Assembly (NCBI GenBank): GCA_028279185.1
Contig: JANQSS010000325.1
Location: 122,025 to 186,024 of the forward strand
Direction: 5' to 3'
DNA from: Saprospiraceae bacterium
GTDB lineage: Bacteria; Bacteroidota; Bacteroidia; Chitinophagales; Saprospiraceae
DNA length: 64,000 nt
In this document: positions 53,417-63,736 of the stretch, one piece after another
Numbering within the stretch: the first letter of the stretch is position 1
Layout: the number at the start of each line of letters is the position of its first letter
Notes under the pieces: model-generated
What the model was told of the DNA's origin: nothing
The model's input: only the letters and a program-made list of their open reading frames with translations
Databases searched by the model: none
Position numbers and translations under genes: made by a program

Positions 53417-54757
53417 CTAAGTTTTCAATCGATTAAATTCCAAACGCATTCCGCCGGGAATGGAGTTAAATTGGCCGTTATCGTAGACTATGCGACCATT
53501 AATTATTGTTTTGTGAATTTTTCCATACAATTTTTCATTGTCAAAAGGCGACCATCCACATTTTGACCAGATCTTATTATTCTCGGCTTCGTAGAGCGGG
53601 TTTGGATCAAATAAAACGAGGTCTGCAAAATACCCGCTTCGAACATACCCCCGATCCTTAATTTTGAAAATATCAGCTACTGCATGACACATTCGATCGA
53701 CCAAAAGAGTCAACGGCATCCAACCATTTCTATGAAATGATAACATAACCTGCAATGTGTGTTGTATGAGTGGCAATCCGGAAGGAGCTTGCAAATACGG
53801 CGCTTGTTTTTCTTCAAACGTATGTGGGGCATGGTCTGTGGCTATGACATCAATTTGTCCATTCACAACCGCCCTGCGTATTGCATCTCTATCCATCTCA
53901 GACTTTATTGCAGGATTGCATTTAATAAAATTTCCTTTGCTCCGGTAATCCCGGTCATCAAAATACATGTGATGCACACAAGCCTCTGACGTAATATTTT
54001 TATTGCTCCTATTCCCTGTTTCAAACAAATCAATTTCCTTTTCTGTCGATATATGAAGGACATGTAGGCGTGAACCATATTTTTTCGCCAGAGCGACCGC
54101 TTTTGAAGATGATATATAACAGCCATCCACTGAACGGATTGTGGGATGAAAAGCCGTCGAAATATTGTCTCCATGAGCCTTGACATACTTGTCCATATTT
54201 CGTCTTATAGTCTCCTCATCTTCACAATGTGTAGCCATCAATATCGGACAATTTTTAAATAGATTTTCTAATGCTAAATCTTGATCAACGAGCATGTTCC
54301 CGGTACTAGAACCCATAAATATTTTAATCCCACAAACAGTTCGAGCATCTGTTTTCAAAACTTCTTCCAAATTGTCATTTGTCGCACCCATGTAGAATGA
54401 ATAATTTGCCCAGGAAGAACTTCGGGCAATGTCATATTTGTCCTGCAACAATTTTTGCGTTGTGGCCGGAGGCTTCGTATTCGGCATTTCCATGAACGAT
54501 GTGACTCCTCCAGCCACACCCGCTCTCGATTCGGTGAAAATATCCGCCTTGTGTGTCAGGCCAGGTTCACGAAAATGCACTTGATCATCGATGATACCGG
54601 GCATAAGACAAAGACCTCCACCCTCTATTTCCTCATCTGCGTGCACATCTTTATGTCCAACATATGCAATGCGCTCGCCTTCTACCAACACATCCGTCTC
54701 ATATTCCTCCCCCTCATTAATAAGTCGCACATTGCGAATCCAAATTTTATCTGCCAT
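53417..54757 (-). CDS. pyrC: Dihydroorotase (class I)
   Basis: About 446 aa from ATG 54757 (54772 possible). Amidohydrolase blocks: GIIDDQVHFREPGLTHKADI, VAGGVTSFMEMPNTKPPATT, GIKIFMGSSTGNMLVDQD (the carboxylated-lysine region), ATHCEDEETI, HVLHISTEKE and VIATDHAPHTFEEK. It makes dihydroorotate in pyrimidine synthesis. The first metal-binding His of the class I HxH motif reads Gln (DDQVH instead of D-x-H-x-H); I recall this as frequent in Bacteroidota dihydroorotases, so it is probably a family feature. It precedes the glycosyltransferase by 5 bp. Confidence 0.92.
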   Translation of the reverse strand: MADKIWIRNVRLINEGEEYETDVLVEGERIAYVGHKDVHADEEIEGGGLCLMPGIIDDQVHFREPGLTHKADIFTESRAGVAGGVTSFMEMPNTKPPATTQKLLQDKYDIARSSSWANYSFYMGATNDNLEEVLKTDARTVCGIKIFMGSSTGNMLVDQDLALENLFKNCPILMATHCEDEETIRRNMDKYVKAHGDNISTAFHPTIRSVDGCYISSSKAVALAKKYGSRLHVLHISTEKEIDLFETGNRSNKNITSEACVHHMYFDDRDYRSKGNFIKCNPAIKSEMDRDAIRRAVVNGQIDVIATDHAPHTFEEKQAPYLQAPSGLPLIQHTLQVMLSFHRNGWMPLTLLVDRMCHAVADIFKIKDRGYVRSGYFADLVLFDPNPLYEAENNKIWSKCGWSPFDNEKLYGKIHKTIINGRIVYDNGQFNSIPGGMRLEFNRLKT

Positions 54758-54877
54758 TGTTGTCTTTTTCAATAGATTTGCCCGAAGATATTCAACGAAT
54801 TTTGGCTTTCATAAAACAGCCTTAATTTGTTTTATTCAAAATAGAGCAAAGCTAATCGTTGAAATAATACAACCGGG

Positions 54878-56020
54878 ATGATATTCAATAAAAAAATCGG
54901 AATTCTTGGTGGTGGTCAGCTGGGTAAAATGCTCGGACAAGCTGGATCCCCCTGGGACCTCAATTTACATTTTCTCGACAAGAGTAATTCTTTTCCAGCG
55001 GCAAATCACGTTCCTAATTTCCATATAGGCGACTTCACGGACTATGACGATGTATTGCAATTTGGTCGTGAAATGGATGTAATTTCCATCGAAATTGAAA
55101 AGGTGAACTTAGAGGCCCTTGTTGAATTGGAAAATTTAGGAAAATGTGTAATTCCTTCCAGCCAAGTAGTTCGAACGATTCGAGACAAAGGATTGCAAAA
55201 GCAGTTTTATAAAGCGAACAGTATTCCAACATCCAATTTCACGCTGTACGAGGATAAGCATTCCGTTTGGACTGCCATTTTAAATAGCGAATTAGAGTAT
55301 CCGTTTGTTCAAAAAGCACGACGCGATGGCTACGATGGTAGAGGTATTGCAATAATTCGTGGTGAAGATGACCTGCCTAAATTAATGGATGTTCCATGTG
55401 TTGTTGAGGACTTAGTTGAAATGGACAAAGAATTAGCAGTTATCGTAGCTCGAAATAACAGGGACCAACTCACGTGCTTTCCAATGGTTGAAATGGAGTT
55501 TGATCCGGAGGCCAATTTGGTCAATTTTGTTTTAAGTCCCGCGCGAGTTGAGGAGTCTATTATTAAAGAAGCAGAAGCCATTACAATAAAAATGGCGAAA
55601 TCGATGAATCTTGTGGGCCTATTAGCGGTCGAATTTTTCCTGGACACCAGCGGAAACTTATTGGTGAATGAAGCGGCTCCTCGACCGCATAACAGTGGTC
55701 ATATTACCATTGAAGCATGCAATTATTCTCAATATGACATTCATTTGCGTTGCTTACTTGATCTTCCTCTACCCAAAATAAGACTGATGTCGGCAGCAGG
55801 CATGCTGAATGTGCTTGGAGGAAATGAAGGGCAAGGAGCACCCAAGATTCATGGTTTGCAAACATTACTTATAACCGATGCCGCGTATTTGCATTGGTAC
55901 GGTAAAGAAGAAACAAGACCTATGCGTAAAATGGGTCACATTACGGTTCTGGGTCAAGACGTCGAAGAAGTTCATCAGAAGTTGAGTACTTTGTCAGACC
56001 AAATCACAGTAGGAGTATGA
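54878..56020 (+). CDS. purK: 5-(carboxyamino)imidazole ribonucleotide synthase
   Basis: 380 aa, ATP-grasp enzyme. [17 protein letters not shown] (about 8-24), [36 protein letters not shown] and [20 protein letters not shown] with the final FGQYDIHLR-type block are the PurK signature. It works with PurE to carboxylate AIR in purine synthesis. The stop overlaps the purE start by 4 bp (ATGA). Confidence 0.96.
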   Translation: MIFNKKIGILGGGQLGKMLGQAGSPWDLNLHFLDKSNSFPAANHVPNFHIGDFTDYDDVLQFGREMDVISIEIEKVNLEALVELENLGKCVIPSSQVVRTIRDKGLQKQFYKANSIPTSNFTLYEDKHSVWTAILNSELEYPFVQKARRDGYDGRGIAIIRGEDDLPKLMDVPCVVEDLVEMDKELAVIVARNNRDQLTCFPMVEMEFDPEANLVNFVLSPARVEESIIKEAEAITIKMAKSMNLVGLLAVEFFLDTSGNLLVNEAAPRPHNSGHITIEACNYSQYDIHLRCLLDLPLPKIRLMSAAGMLNVLGGNEGQGAPKIHGLQTLLITDAAYLHWYGKEETRPMRKMGHITVLGQDVEEVHQKLSTLSDQITVGV

Positions 56021-56520
56021 CACAGGTTGGCATAATTATGGGATCGGACTCGGATCTTTCCGTAATGGAAGGAGCCGCTGCTATATTGCAATCGCTCAAT
56101 ATCACGTACGAAATGACCGTGGTATCCGCACACAGAACGCCAGAACGGATGTTTGCATATGCGAGGAAAGCGCATGAAAGGGGTCTTCGGGTGATAATTG
56201 CCGGAGCCGGTGGTGCTGCACACTTACCTGGTATGGTAGCCTCTCTCACTCCCCTTCCTGTTATTGGTGTACCTATAAAGTCTTCTAACTCTATTGATGG
56301 TTGGGATTCTATTCTTTCTATACTTCAAATGCCCGGAGGTATACCCGTCGCAACAGTCGCCTTAAATGGTGGTAAAAATGCAGGATTGCTAGCCGCAAGA
56401 ATTCTTGGGTCAAGCGACCCTAAGCTTTTAAAATCAATGTTGATGTATACCGATGAGTTAAAAAATCAAGTACTCGCTAAGGCAAAAAAAATGGAAGGAG
56501 AAAGTCCAATTCAATTTTAA
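56017..56520 (+). CDS. purE: 5-(carboxyamino)imidazole ribonucleotide mutase
   Basis: 167 aa. [30 protein letters not shown] and [26 protein letters not shown] are the class I PurE blocks. It moves the carboxyl group of N5-CAIR to make CAIR. Coupled to purK by a 4-bp overlap, and convergent with ubiX, whose stop is 1 bp beyond. Confidence 0.97.
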   Translation: MTQVGIIMGSDSDLSVMEGAAAILQSLNITYEMTVVSAHRTPERMFAYARKAHERGLRVIIAGAGGAAHLPGMVASLTPLPVIGVPIKSSNSIDGWDSILSILQMPGGIPVATVALNGGKNAGLLAARILGSSDPKLLKSMLMYTDELKNQVLAKAKKMEGESPIQF

Positions 56521-56521
56521 T

Positions 56522-57076
56522 CTATTCGCCCCAACGGAATCCCCCAGCGTCCAATCCAATGACTTTCAAAGCTCTATCTGTAACGGTTCGTATTACATCA
56601 TCTATGGATTTTGGCTGGGAATAGAACGAAGGTATTGCGGGACAAATGATTGCACCAGCCTCGGTTAGTTTTACCATATTTCGAAGATGAATAAGATTCA
56701 ATGGAGTTTCTCTCGGAATGAGAACGAGTTTTCGACCTTCTTTCAGCATTACGTCAGCGGCCCTTGTCATTAAGTCGTTGGAAATGCCATTAGCTATACG
56801 ACCTAGCATGCCCATACTACATGGACATATTATCATGGCTTCATATTCGGCAGAACCAGAAGCAAAAGGTGCGGTAAAGTCTTTGTTGTCGTACAAATCA
56901 AATGGAATTTGGCTTTCGTCCCACTTTCCGTTTTCTAATTCCCAATTGATCACCGCATTATCAGTCATAACGACAGAGGTAATAACGTCATTCATTTCAA
57001 CCAATGATTGAATAATCCTTTTGGCATACACACTTCCGCTACTTCCACTAATCGCGAGAACGATTTTAGTTTTCAT
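56522..57076 (-). CDS. ubiX: Flavin prenyltransferase (UbiX family)
   Basis: 184 aa. IVLAISGSSGSVYAKRI (flavin-binding start), IICPCSMGMLGRIANGISNDLMTRAADVML and LVLIPRETPLNLIHLRNMVKL are UbiX blocks. It prenylates FMN to make the cofactor of UbiD-type decarboxylases. No UbiD gene is in the window. The name is by homology to the E. coli enzyme. Confidence 0.95.
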   Translation of the reverse strand: MKTKIVLAISGSSGSVYAKRIIQSLVEMNDVITSVVMTDNAVINWELENGKWDESQIPFDLYDNKDFTAPFASGSAEYEAMIICPCSMGMLGRIANGISNDLMTRAADVMLKEGRKLVLIPRETPLNLIHLRNMVKLTEAGAIICPAIPSFYSQPKSIDDVIRTVTDRALKVIGLDAGGFRWGE

Positions 57077-57283
57077 ACCACAAAGATGACAAAAAAGCGT
57101 GCAAGCGGGCGGATTCTTAAACTTGGCATAAGCCGGTTGTCAGTGAGATTTGCAAATTTGAAGACAATCATTCTTATTCAATGACGAAGCCTCCCGTCAC
57201 ATAGAGCAAATTGGCGTGTGTTATGTAATAGAATCTTTTCATTTGGATTTTTATTTTCTTTCTTTGTTATTTAGCAATACCAC

Positions 57284-57805
57284 TTGAGCAAGGGAATCGA
57301 TATACAAGATTTGCAATCACTATATGCGTCACAATATGGTCGGTTACTCAATTATGGAAGATCACTGATCGGCTCAAGTGAAGATGTAAAGGAAATAATC
57401 AATGATGTTTTCCTGGCGGTCTGGCGAAATCGACACCATTTGGACAAAGAGCGAAACATTGAGGCCTACTTACGGCGATCGATAAAAAACAGATGCATTA
57501 ATTATCTAAAGGCCAAGCGAGTTCAATCTGTCGATATTGAAACGAAGTCATACTACCTGACCAATGATGAAACTGTAGATGAGTTACTTTATCATGCCGA
57601 GTTGAAGGCATTTTTATATGCGTGTGTCGAAAAACTTCCACCAAAATGCAAGGAAATCTTTATTCTTAGCCGAGAAGAAAATTTGCCACATAAAGAAATT
57701 GCCAAACGCTTAAATCTCTCGGTAAAGACGGTAGAGAATCAAATTTCGATTGCACTGCGAAAACTGCGTAAAATGTTGGAAGACAGCCATTTTAAAACAT
57801 TGTAA
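57284..57805 (+). CDS. ECF-type RNA polymerase sigma factor
   Basis: 173 aa from a TTG start (57284). Region 2 is SQYGRLLNYGRSLIGSSEDVKEIINDVFLAVWRN; region 4 is LPPKCKEIFILSREENLPHKEIAKRLNLSVKTVENQ, the FecI-like pattern. It is followed 75 bp later by an FecR gene and a TonB receptor, a cell-surface signalling unit: receptor senses ligand, FecR relays, sigma factor transcribes the receptor genes. Confidence 0.93.
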   Translation: MSKGIDIQDLQSLYASQYGRLLNYGRSLIGSSEDVKEIINDVFLAVWRNRHHLDKERNIEAYLRRSIKNRCINYLKAKRVQSVDIETKSYYLTNDETVDELLYHAELKAFLYACVEKLPPKCKEIFILSREENLPHKEIAKRLNLSVKTVENQISIALRKLRKMLEDSHFKTL

Positions 57806-57880
57806 ACAAACAAAATTTCTTAGGGGGTGAGTATAACCAACTTGTAGATAATAACGAATTTTGCGCCCAGTGGTGGTGCC

Positions 57881-58855
57881 ATGCCTATGAGTATAGAAAG
57901 AATATATAACCTACTAGTAATTGAGCAACGAGGCTTGTTGTCTCAGGAAGAAGTCGTTGAACTAGAAGCATATCGCAACAGTCAGACTGCAGATGTAGCT
58001 GCTGTAGAGCATTTAATCTTGCACACAGCAAATCTGGAGTTTCCTACAGATGATGAAATATCAAATGGCTGGTCTGCGCTTGAAAGCGCTATAAGAACTG
58101 AGACCATTGATAACAAGCCTACTGTCTCCAAGAATCGACGCATAACCGCCGGCCGAAGAAGGTGGTTCGCTTTGGCAGCCAGCTTCATTTTATTGGCCCT
58201 GGCTTACATGGTTTACGGGGATCAATCCGAAACGTATGTGTCTAAGGATGGCATGTTACAGCAAATGCTTGCTGACAACTCAGAGGTTAGGTTAAATGAA
58301 AATTCTATGTGTCGCCTCAAAAAAGGTTACGGCGCAAAGCATCGCAATCTTGAAATTAAGGGAGAGCTTTTCATCAAAGCCAAAGAGCACGATCATGAAA
58401 TGCATTTGCAGTCAGAGCAGTTTGACATCGTTGTAAAAGGTACGCAATTCAATGTCATGGATTTTGAAGCTGACGATATTGCTACCGTCACACTTTACGA
58501 GGGTCGAATCAACCTCACATTGCCAACTGGTGAAACATTGCGTATGAACGCCGGTGATCATGTATGTTGGAACAAATCCAAACGGTCTGCTACTCGGACT
58601 TCTGTGCGATTGACTGAACCGGGTTGGGTATCGGGAAAATTTGTATTTGATCATGCGCCATGGCCTGAGGTTTTTGCACGCTTATCAAGAAAATTTAATG
58701 TTTCTTTCATTGGTATCGATGCTTTGGCAGATTCCCATTTTAATGATGACGCTACTTCTGATGATTTAGACTCAATATTGAGACACATTGAGCGAGCGTC
58801 GCACAGTCGGATCACCGCCCTCGGAGAAGCTCAATATCAAATTGACGTGGAATAA
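57881..58855 (+). CDS. FecR-family anti-sigma/transmembrane regulator
   Basis: 324 aa. A cytoplasmic N-terminal part (about 1-85), a single membrane helix WFALAASFILLALAYMVYG (about 91-109), then the FecR domain (QMLADNSEVRLNENS, FDIVVKGTQFNVMDF, LYEGRINLTLPTGE) and a C-terminal DUF4974 segment (FDHAPWPEVFARLSRKFN). It transmits the signal of the STN-bearing receptor encoded downstream to the sigma factor encoded upstream. Confidence 0.93.
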   Translation: MPMSIERIYNLLVIEQRGLLSQEEVVELEAYRNSQTADVAAVEHLILHTANLEFPTDDEISNGWSALESAIRTETIDNKPTVSKNRRITAGRRRWFALAASFILLALAYMVYGDQSETYVSKDGMLQQMLADNSEVRLNENSMCRLKKGYGAKHRNLEIKGELFIKAKEHDHEMHLQSEQFDIVVKGTQFNVMDFEADDIATVTLYEGRINLTLPTGETLRMNAGDHVCWNKSKRSATRTSVRLTEPGWVSGKFVFDHAPWPEVFARLSRKFNVSFIGIDALADSHFNDDATSDDLDSILRHIERASHSRITALGEAQYQIDVE

Positions 58856-58925
58856 ATTCACACTCTTAAAAAGTTCCGTAACTTTCTTGTCTATCAGGAG
58901 CACGCTTCGTGCGTTATACTAGTAG

Positions 58926-61514
58926 ATGAGAATAAGGGCGATAACGATAATCTTCATCTGGCTGATTTGTGCAACACCTTATGCACAGACGAAGACGTAT
59001 TCATTTGAATTTCAAGGAGTTCCACTTCATGAGGTAATCGCGGCAATAGCCAAAGTCACAGGATACGAGTTTTCATACGTTTCTGAAGTATTGCCGGATA
59101 GGAACTTGTCCGGAAGATGGCAAAATATCACATTGGAGACCTTTCTCGATGAAATTTTATACGATGAAATTTTGTCTTTTGATATTGAGGACAACAATGT
59201 TATCATATACGCCAACCGAAACTTGACCAGTCCGTTCCGCGTTTTTGGTCGCTTGTCAGATGCCGTTTCTGGCGAAGTGCTGACCGGTGCGAACATCTAT
59301 ACGAATGCATTCCAGGGCGTTATTTCAGATAACTATGGCCTCTATTCAATTCGTCTTGATCCGAAGAGAGACTCTCTGCTCATTGTAAGCTTTATTGGCT
59401 ATACGTCCCTAAAGTATGAAGTAGCGGCTCTAGCTTCGGGAAGAAAAGACTTAAACCTAAATTTGGAAAATGATACCCTGGTCGCGGTGACGATTACAAA
59501 TGAAACACCTAAACAACGTATGGCTATTCCCGAGGATAATATTCTTCAATCCGAGACCTATCAAACGGGAAAATCAATAAGCGGGGATCAGGACATCATG
59601 GAATTTTTAACAGTTGTTCCGGGTGTAACCAAAATGTCAGAGGGAAGAACGGGATTTTCGGTTCATGGCTCGGCGACGGATCAAAATTTGATTCTAATTG
59701 ACGAAGCTCCTGTATTTAACCCAAGTCACGCCCTGGGATTTTTAAGTGTTTTTAACCACGATGCTTTGAATTCAGTTAATTTTTATAAAAACAGCATTTC
59801 TTCACGATATGGTGGTCGTTTGTCTTCTGTTCTCGATATCCGCATGCGAGAAGGAAATAATAAATCGTTGGCCGCAAGCCTCACTTCAAATCCATTTTAT
59901 TCCGGGCTGACGGTCGAAGGTCCTATAATTCAGGATAAAGCCTCATTCCTCATTTCAGGTCGCATGTCTCATATGAATGGCATATTAAATCAGTTTGACC
60001 CGATAGATGGATATTATATTCCAGAAAAAATTACGTTTTACGATGTTCACGCAAAAATTAATTATACGTTAGGAAGAAATAATCGGTTATACTTTTCTTC
60101 TTTTGTAAACAATGATGAGATCGAACCTTATAAGGAGTCTGACGCTTTATTATTTTATGATACAAACTGGCAAAATAGAACTTTTACCGGTCGTTGGAAT
60201 TCTATATGGAACGACAAGTTATTCACCAATCTGTCTGTGGTATTTTCTGACTATGAATATAATAAGGAATCAGACGCCTTGAATAACAGACTCCAATATC
60301 AGGAGCGGTCAGAAATTGCTAATAGCCACTTAAAGCTCGATGTGCACTATCATGCCTCTAAAAGCCATAAATTACTCGCTGGATTTAATGGTACAAATTA
60401 CACATTCAACCCTGCATCCGGCTCTATCAGTGTGCCTGCCGCATCATTCAGCATTCAATACGATATCGAGTCGTTGAAAAGCAGAGAACTAGCGGTATTT
60501 TTAGAAGACGATATAAAAATCGGTCGATACGCTAATGTCCACCTTGGACTGCGCTACAGTCAATTTCAGGATATTGGAAATGACACATATGAATATACAT
60601 TTGATGACAATGGAGATGCGGTTGATTCTGTTTTCCGTTCTAATAATACAATTGTTCGTACGTTCGATAATTTTGAACCAAGGGTATCGGCAGATTATCA
60701 AGTCCATGAAAGATGGCTACTTCGAGGTTCATGGTCCAGGACAAGTCAATATATTATACGCTTATTAAATTCCAATCCGACGGCTCCAAATGAATATTGG
60801 ATTCCGGCGGGATTGAATATTGCACCACTGACTGCCACATCATATTCCCTTACCGTTCATGGCGAACTGAATAAGTATGCCCGATTTAGCTTGGGATATT
60901 TTAATCAAAAATCGAAAAATGTAACTGCTTTTAAAACCGGAGCAAATCTTTTTTTTAGTGAATCCTTGATTGATCGACAAGTAACACAAGGCGATTTTGA
61001 AAGTTCGGGAATTGAATTTAGTCTTGAAAAAAAGAAGGATGCGTATCGCTATTTTATTTCCTATACGTATTCTAATGCCGAGGTCAAGTTTGATGAAATT
61101 AATGCAGGCAACTACTTCAATGCTTCGAATAATTACACACATGATTTTAATGCACAAGGTGCTTATTCCATTTCCAAAAAAGTCCTCTTGACATTGAATT
61201 GGCAAATGCGCAGTGGAGATTTGATTACAACTCCCAGTGGCGTTGGCTTCATCGGTGGCATACCATTCCCTATTCACACGGAGCGAAATAACTTTCGATC
61301 AAATGCGTACAATCGAATGGACATCGCAGGACAGGTAAATTTGATTGAAAAAGCCCGGTTCAACCTCAATATGACATTAGGCGTGTACAATGTTACGGGC
61401 TCTCGTAATGCATTTCAGACTAAGTTTTTACCCGATGAGCGCGGTCCAAAAGCCGAAACTTTGGCACTTTATCGAACAGTTCCATTTTTACACCTTAAAT
61501 TCGTGTATAAATGA
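58926..61514 (+). CDS. TonB-dependent receptor with STN domain
   Basis: 862 aa. Signal peptide (ITIIFIWLICATPYAQ). Residues 24-95 form a secretin/TonB N-terminal STN domain (FQGVPLHEVIAAIAKVTGYEFSYV). A carboxypeptidase-regulatory-like module follows (about 105-185, FGRLSDAVSGEVLTGANIYTN). Next are the plug (EFLTVVPGVTKMSEGRTGFSVHGSATDQNLILIDEAP) and a beta-barrel ending FLHLKFVYK. With the upstream sigma/FecR genes this is a signalling-type receptor; the ligand is unknown. The stop overlaps the DUF4249 start in ATGA. Confidence 0.95.
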   Translation: MRIRAITIIFIWLICATPYAQTKTYSFEFQGVPLHEVIAAIAKVTGYEFSYVSEVLPDRNLSGRWQNITLETFLDEILYDEILSFDIEDNNVIIYANRNLTSPFRVFGRLSDAVSGEVLTGANIYTNAFQGVISDNYGLYSIRLDPKRDSLLIVSFIGYTSLKYEVAALASGRKDLNLNLENDTLVAVTITNETPKQRMAIPEDNILQSETYQTGKSISGDQDIMEFLTVVPGVTKMSEGRTGFSVHGSATDQNLILIDEAPVFNPSHALGFLSVFNHDALNSVNFYKNSISSRYGGRLSSVLDIRMREGNNKSLAASLTSNPFYSGLTVEGPIIQDKASFLISGRMSHMNGILNQFDPIDGYYIPEKITFYDVHAKINYTLGRNNRLYFSSFVNNDEIEPYKESDALLFYDTNWQNRTFTGRWNSIWNDKLFTNLSVVFSDYEYNKESDALNNRLQYQERSEIANSHLKLDVHYHASKSHKLLAGFNGTNYTFNPASGSISVPAASFSIQYDIESLKSRELAVFLEDDIKIGRYANVHLGLRYSQFQDIGNDTYEYTFDDNGDAVDSVFRSNNTIVRTFDNFEPRVSADYQVHERWLLRGSWSRTSQYIIRLLNSNPTAPNEYWIPAGLNIAPLTATSYSLTVHGELNKYARFSLGYFNQKSKNVTAFKTGANLFFSESLIDRQVTQGDFESSGIEFSLEKKKDAYRYFISYTYSNAEVKFDEINAGNYFNASNNYTHDFNAQGAYSISKKVLLTLNWQMRSGDLITTPSGVGFIGGIPFPIHTERNNFRSNAYNRMDIAGQVNLIEKARFNLNMTLGVYNVTGSRNAFQTKFLPDERGPKAETLALYRTVPFLHLKFVYK

Positions 61515-62401
61515 CGACTAATATTTTCATGCGGTGGAAGACTTTTGTCAGTCTTATTGCGATGGGATCGCTACTGTCATCTTGCCTTGAAACCAATCCT
61601 GCCGACCTGGAACTTGATACGATCGTCACTATAGAAAGTTTTTCCAGTCCAGGATTGACAAAAGCCGGTGTCATTGAAAATCCGTTTTACCCGTGTGTAA
61701 ATACGCCGAATTGCGAACCGAAGGTCATCCAATCGGCTGTCATGTCATTGACGGGTGAGCGATCGGGTGAGTTTGTGCTTGATCGCATCATTGTATCAGA
61801 GGATCTCACGATTTTTCAAAATGAGTTTACACATTTTTTAGGTGGCGAGGAAGTAACTATGAATGTTCGAATTCCAAACCGAAAATATGCAGCAACTTCA
61901 ACAATGCCCGAAAATCTGGACGTCATAGAAAAAATGGATTACATCATTGACTCTACTGGAAGTGGTCTTGTGCTTTTCCTAGATTCTACCGAATTCGAAA
62001 AATCCGCAGGTTTACATATCCTTATTGTAAAGGATCAGGCACCGGAGCCAATTTATGGTTTTCTTGTAACTAGAGCGCAACTTTCTTTTTCCGAGTGTTT
62101 TTTCTACGGAGCATTCGTTGAGCCTTATATTTTCGTTATTCCAGACGAAGAAGTACGCAAAACAGGCGTTGAATTAAGTCCGGACGATGTTTACTACCTT
62201 GACATACGTAATAGTACACCTGAAAGTATTGAGTATTATCACGCCTACAATCAGTCTCTCTGCGGTGAACCAATGGATGGTGGCAATGGCACCGAATTTG
62301 CCCCACCGGAAAATTTACCTACAAATTTTAACAACGGAGCGTTTGGCTTTTTCCATCTTTTTACTCAGGAGCATGAAACCGGAATTGTACGTAAGCGATA
62401 G
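61511..62401 (+). CDS. DUF4249 family lipoprotein
   Basis: 296 aa. Signal with lipobox LSSC (Cys25 from the first ATG; an ATG at 61529 is an equally good start). The body (DLELDTIVTIESFSSPGLT, LFLDSTEFEKSAGLHILIV, YYLDIRNSTPESIEYYHAY) follows the DUF4249 pattern, a family found after TonB receptors in Bacteroidota, probably a surface lipoprotein capping or feeding the receptor, like SusD in sugar systems. Coupled to the receptor gene by a 4-bp overlap. Confidence 0.9.
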   Translation: MTTNIFMRWKTFVSLIAMGSLLSSCLETNPADLELDTIVTIESFSSPGLTKAGVIENPFYPCVNTPNCEPKVIQSAVMSLTGERSGEFVLDRIIVSEDLTIFQNEFTHFLGGEEVTMNVRIPNRKYAATSTMPENLDVIEKMDYIIDSTGSGLVLFLDSTEFEKSAGLHILIVKDQAPEPIYGFLVTRAQLSFSECFFYGAFVEPYIFVIPDEEVRKTGVELSPDDVYYLDIRNSTPESIEYYHAYNQSLCGEPMDGGNGTEFAPPENLPTNFNNGAFGFFHLFTQEHETGIVRKR

Positions 62402-62411
62402 GAAAAGGTTA

Positions 62412-63674
62412 TTATACGATTTCGGCAACGGTAAATATACTTCCACCAACATAAATTAAATCAGCAGGCCCTGCTCGTCTTTTGGCAGCAGCAAATGCAC
62501 GACGAATAGATGTGTAAGCCTTACCCATAAGACTATATTGAGCGGCACGTTTTCTCAATTCATTCGCATCTAGGCCACGTGGTATTTGTGCTTTCGCAAA
62601 ATAATAGGCAGCACTTGGTGGAAACAAGGTTAATATTCTTGATAGATCCTTGTCATTTACACACCCAAGCACAATATGAAGCTGTTCAAATTTGATTTTT
62701 CCTATGGCCAATAAGGAGCTTTGAAGGCCATCTTCGTTGTGTGCACTGTCGGCAATTATCATAGGTTCGCTTCCCAAATGCATCCATCGACCGATGAAAT
62801 ATGTCAATTCATGAACATTTTTTATAGCAAAATCAACCTGGCTATCTTTTATATTTAGTTTGTAGTACTGCTTTAAAACCGCCAAAGCTGCAATGGCCGT
62901 TCGCCGATTTTCATGAATAAATGGTGATAAAAATTTGACTTTTTCATTCCCTGCTTTTTTATGTACGACCAGTTCTCTGAATACGGCTTCATCTTTTACG
63001 ATATCTTCTGCGAAAAAAAGCGGGGCTTTTGCCCCTTTGGCTTTTGTCTGAAATACCGATGTCGTTTCAATTTGCTTACGTCCAATTAAAATGGGTATAT
63101 TATTTTTAATTATTCCTGCTTTTTCACCAGCTATCAATTCAAGTGTGTTACCTAAAAAATTAGTATGATCTAATGATATGTTCGTAATAACTGAGAGTAT
63201 TGGTTCAACAATATTTGTGGAATCCAACCGGCCACCGAGTCCAGTCTCAATCACGGCATAATCAACTTTTTCTTTTTTAAAATAATCAAAGGCCATAGCG
63301 ACCGTGATTTCAAAAAATGAAGCATCTATGTGCTCCTGATCGTGAAACCATGCTACAAATTGAACGACAAATTTTCTATCAATAAATTTTCCATTTATTT
63401 TAATTCGCTCTCTAAAGTCTTTGTAATGCGGAGATGTATATAAACCTACTCGATATCCAGCTGCCTGTAAGGTTGCTGCAATGAAATGAGAGACTGTGCC
63501 TTTACCATTCGTACCTGCAACATGAATACATTTCAGTTCAGTTTGCGGATTGCCTAAGGAATCGGCCAATCGGCGAATGTTTTTTAGGTCTTTTTTAAAT
63601 GCCTTAGGTCCCTGCCGTTGAAACATTGGCAGTTGGTGATATAGAAATTCAAGAGCGGTATTGTAGGAAGACAT
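62412..63674 (-). CDS. folC: Folylpolyglutamate synthase / dihydrofolate synthase
   Basis: 420 aa. Mur-ligase fold: P-loop VAGTNGKGTVSHFIAATL (about 52-69), YAVIETGLGGRLDSTNIV, NISLDHTNFLGNTLELIAGEKAGIIK (FolC signature), and a C-terminal SAHNEDGLQSSLLAIG. It adds glutamates to folates. It lies downstream of the TonB-like gene on the same strand (62-bp gap), a frequent arrangement in Bacteroidota. Confidence 0.95.
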   Translation of the reverse strand: MSSYNTALEFLYHQLPMFQRQGPKAFKKDLKNIRRLADSLGNPQTELKCIHVAGTNGKGTVSHFIAATLQAAGYRVGLYTSPHYKDFRERIKINGKFIDRKFVVQFVAWFHDQEHIDASFFEITVAMAFDYFKKEKVDYAVIETGLGGRLDSTNIVEPILSVITNISLDHTNFLGNTLELIAGEKAGIIKNNIPILIGRKQIETTSVFQTKAKGAKAPLFFAEDIVKDEAVFRELVVHKKAGNEKVKFLSPFIHENRRTAIAALAVLKQYYKLNIKDSQVDFAIKNVHELTYFIGRWMHLGSEPMIIADSAHNEDGLQSSLLAIGKIKFEQLHIVLGCVNDKDLSRILTLFPPSAAYYFAKAQIPRGLDANELRKRAAQYSLMGKAYTSIRRAFAAAKRRAGPADLIYVGGSIFTVAEIV

Positions 63675-63736
63675 GGCGCAAAAATAGATTTTGAGCCTGT
63701 ATATTTTGATATTTTCTGCGCAAGCTGTAGGTCACT

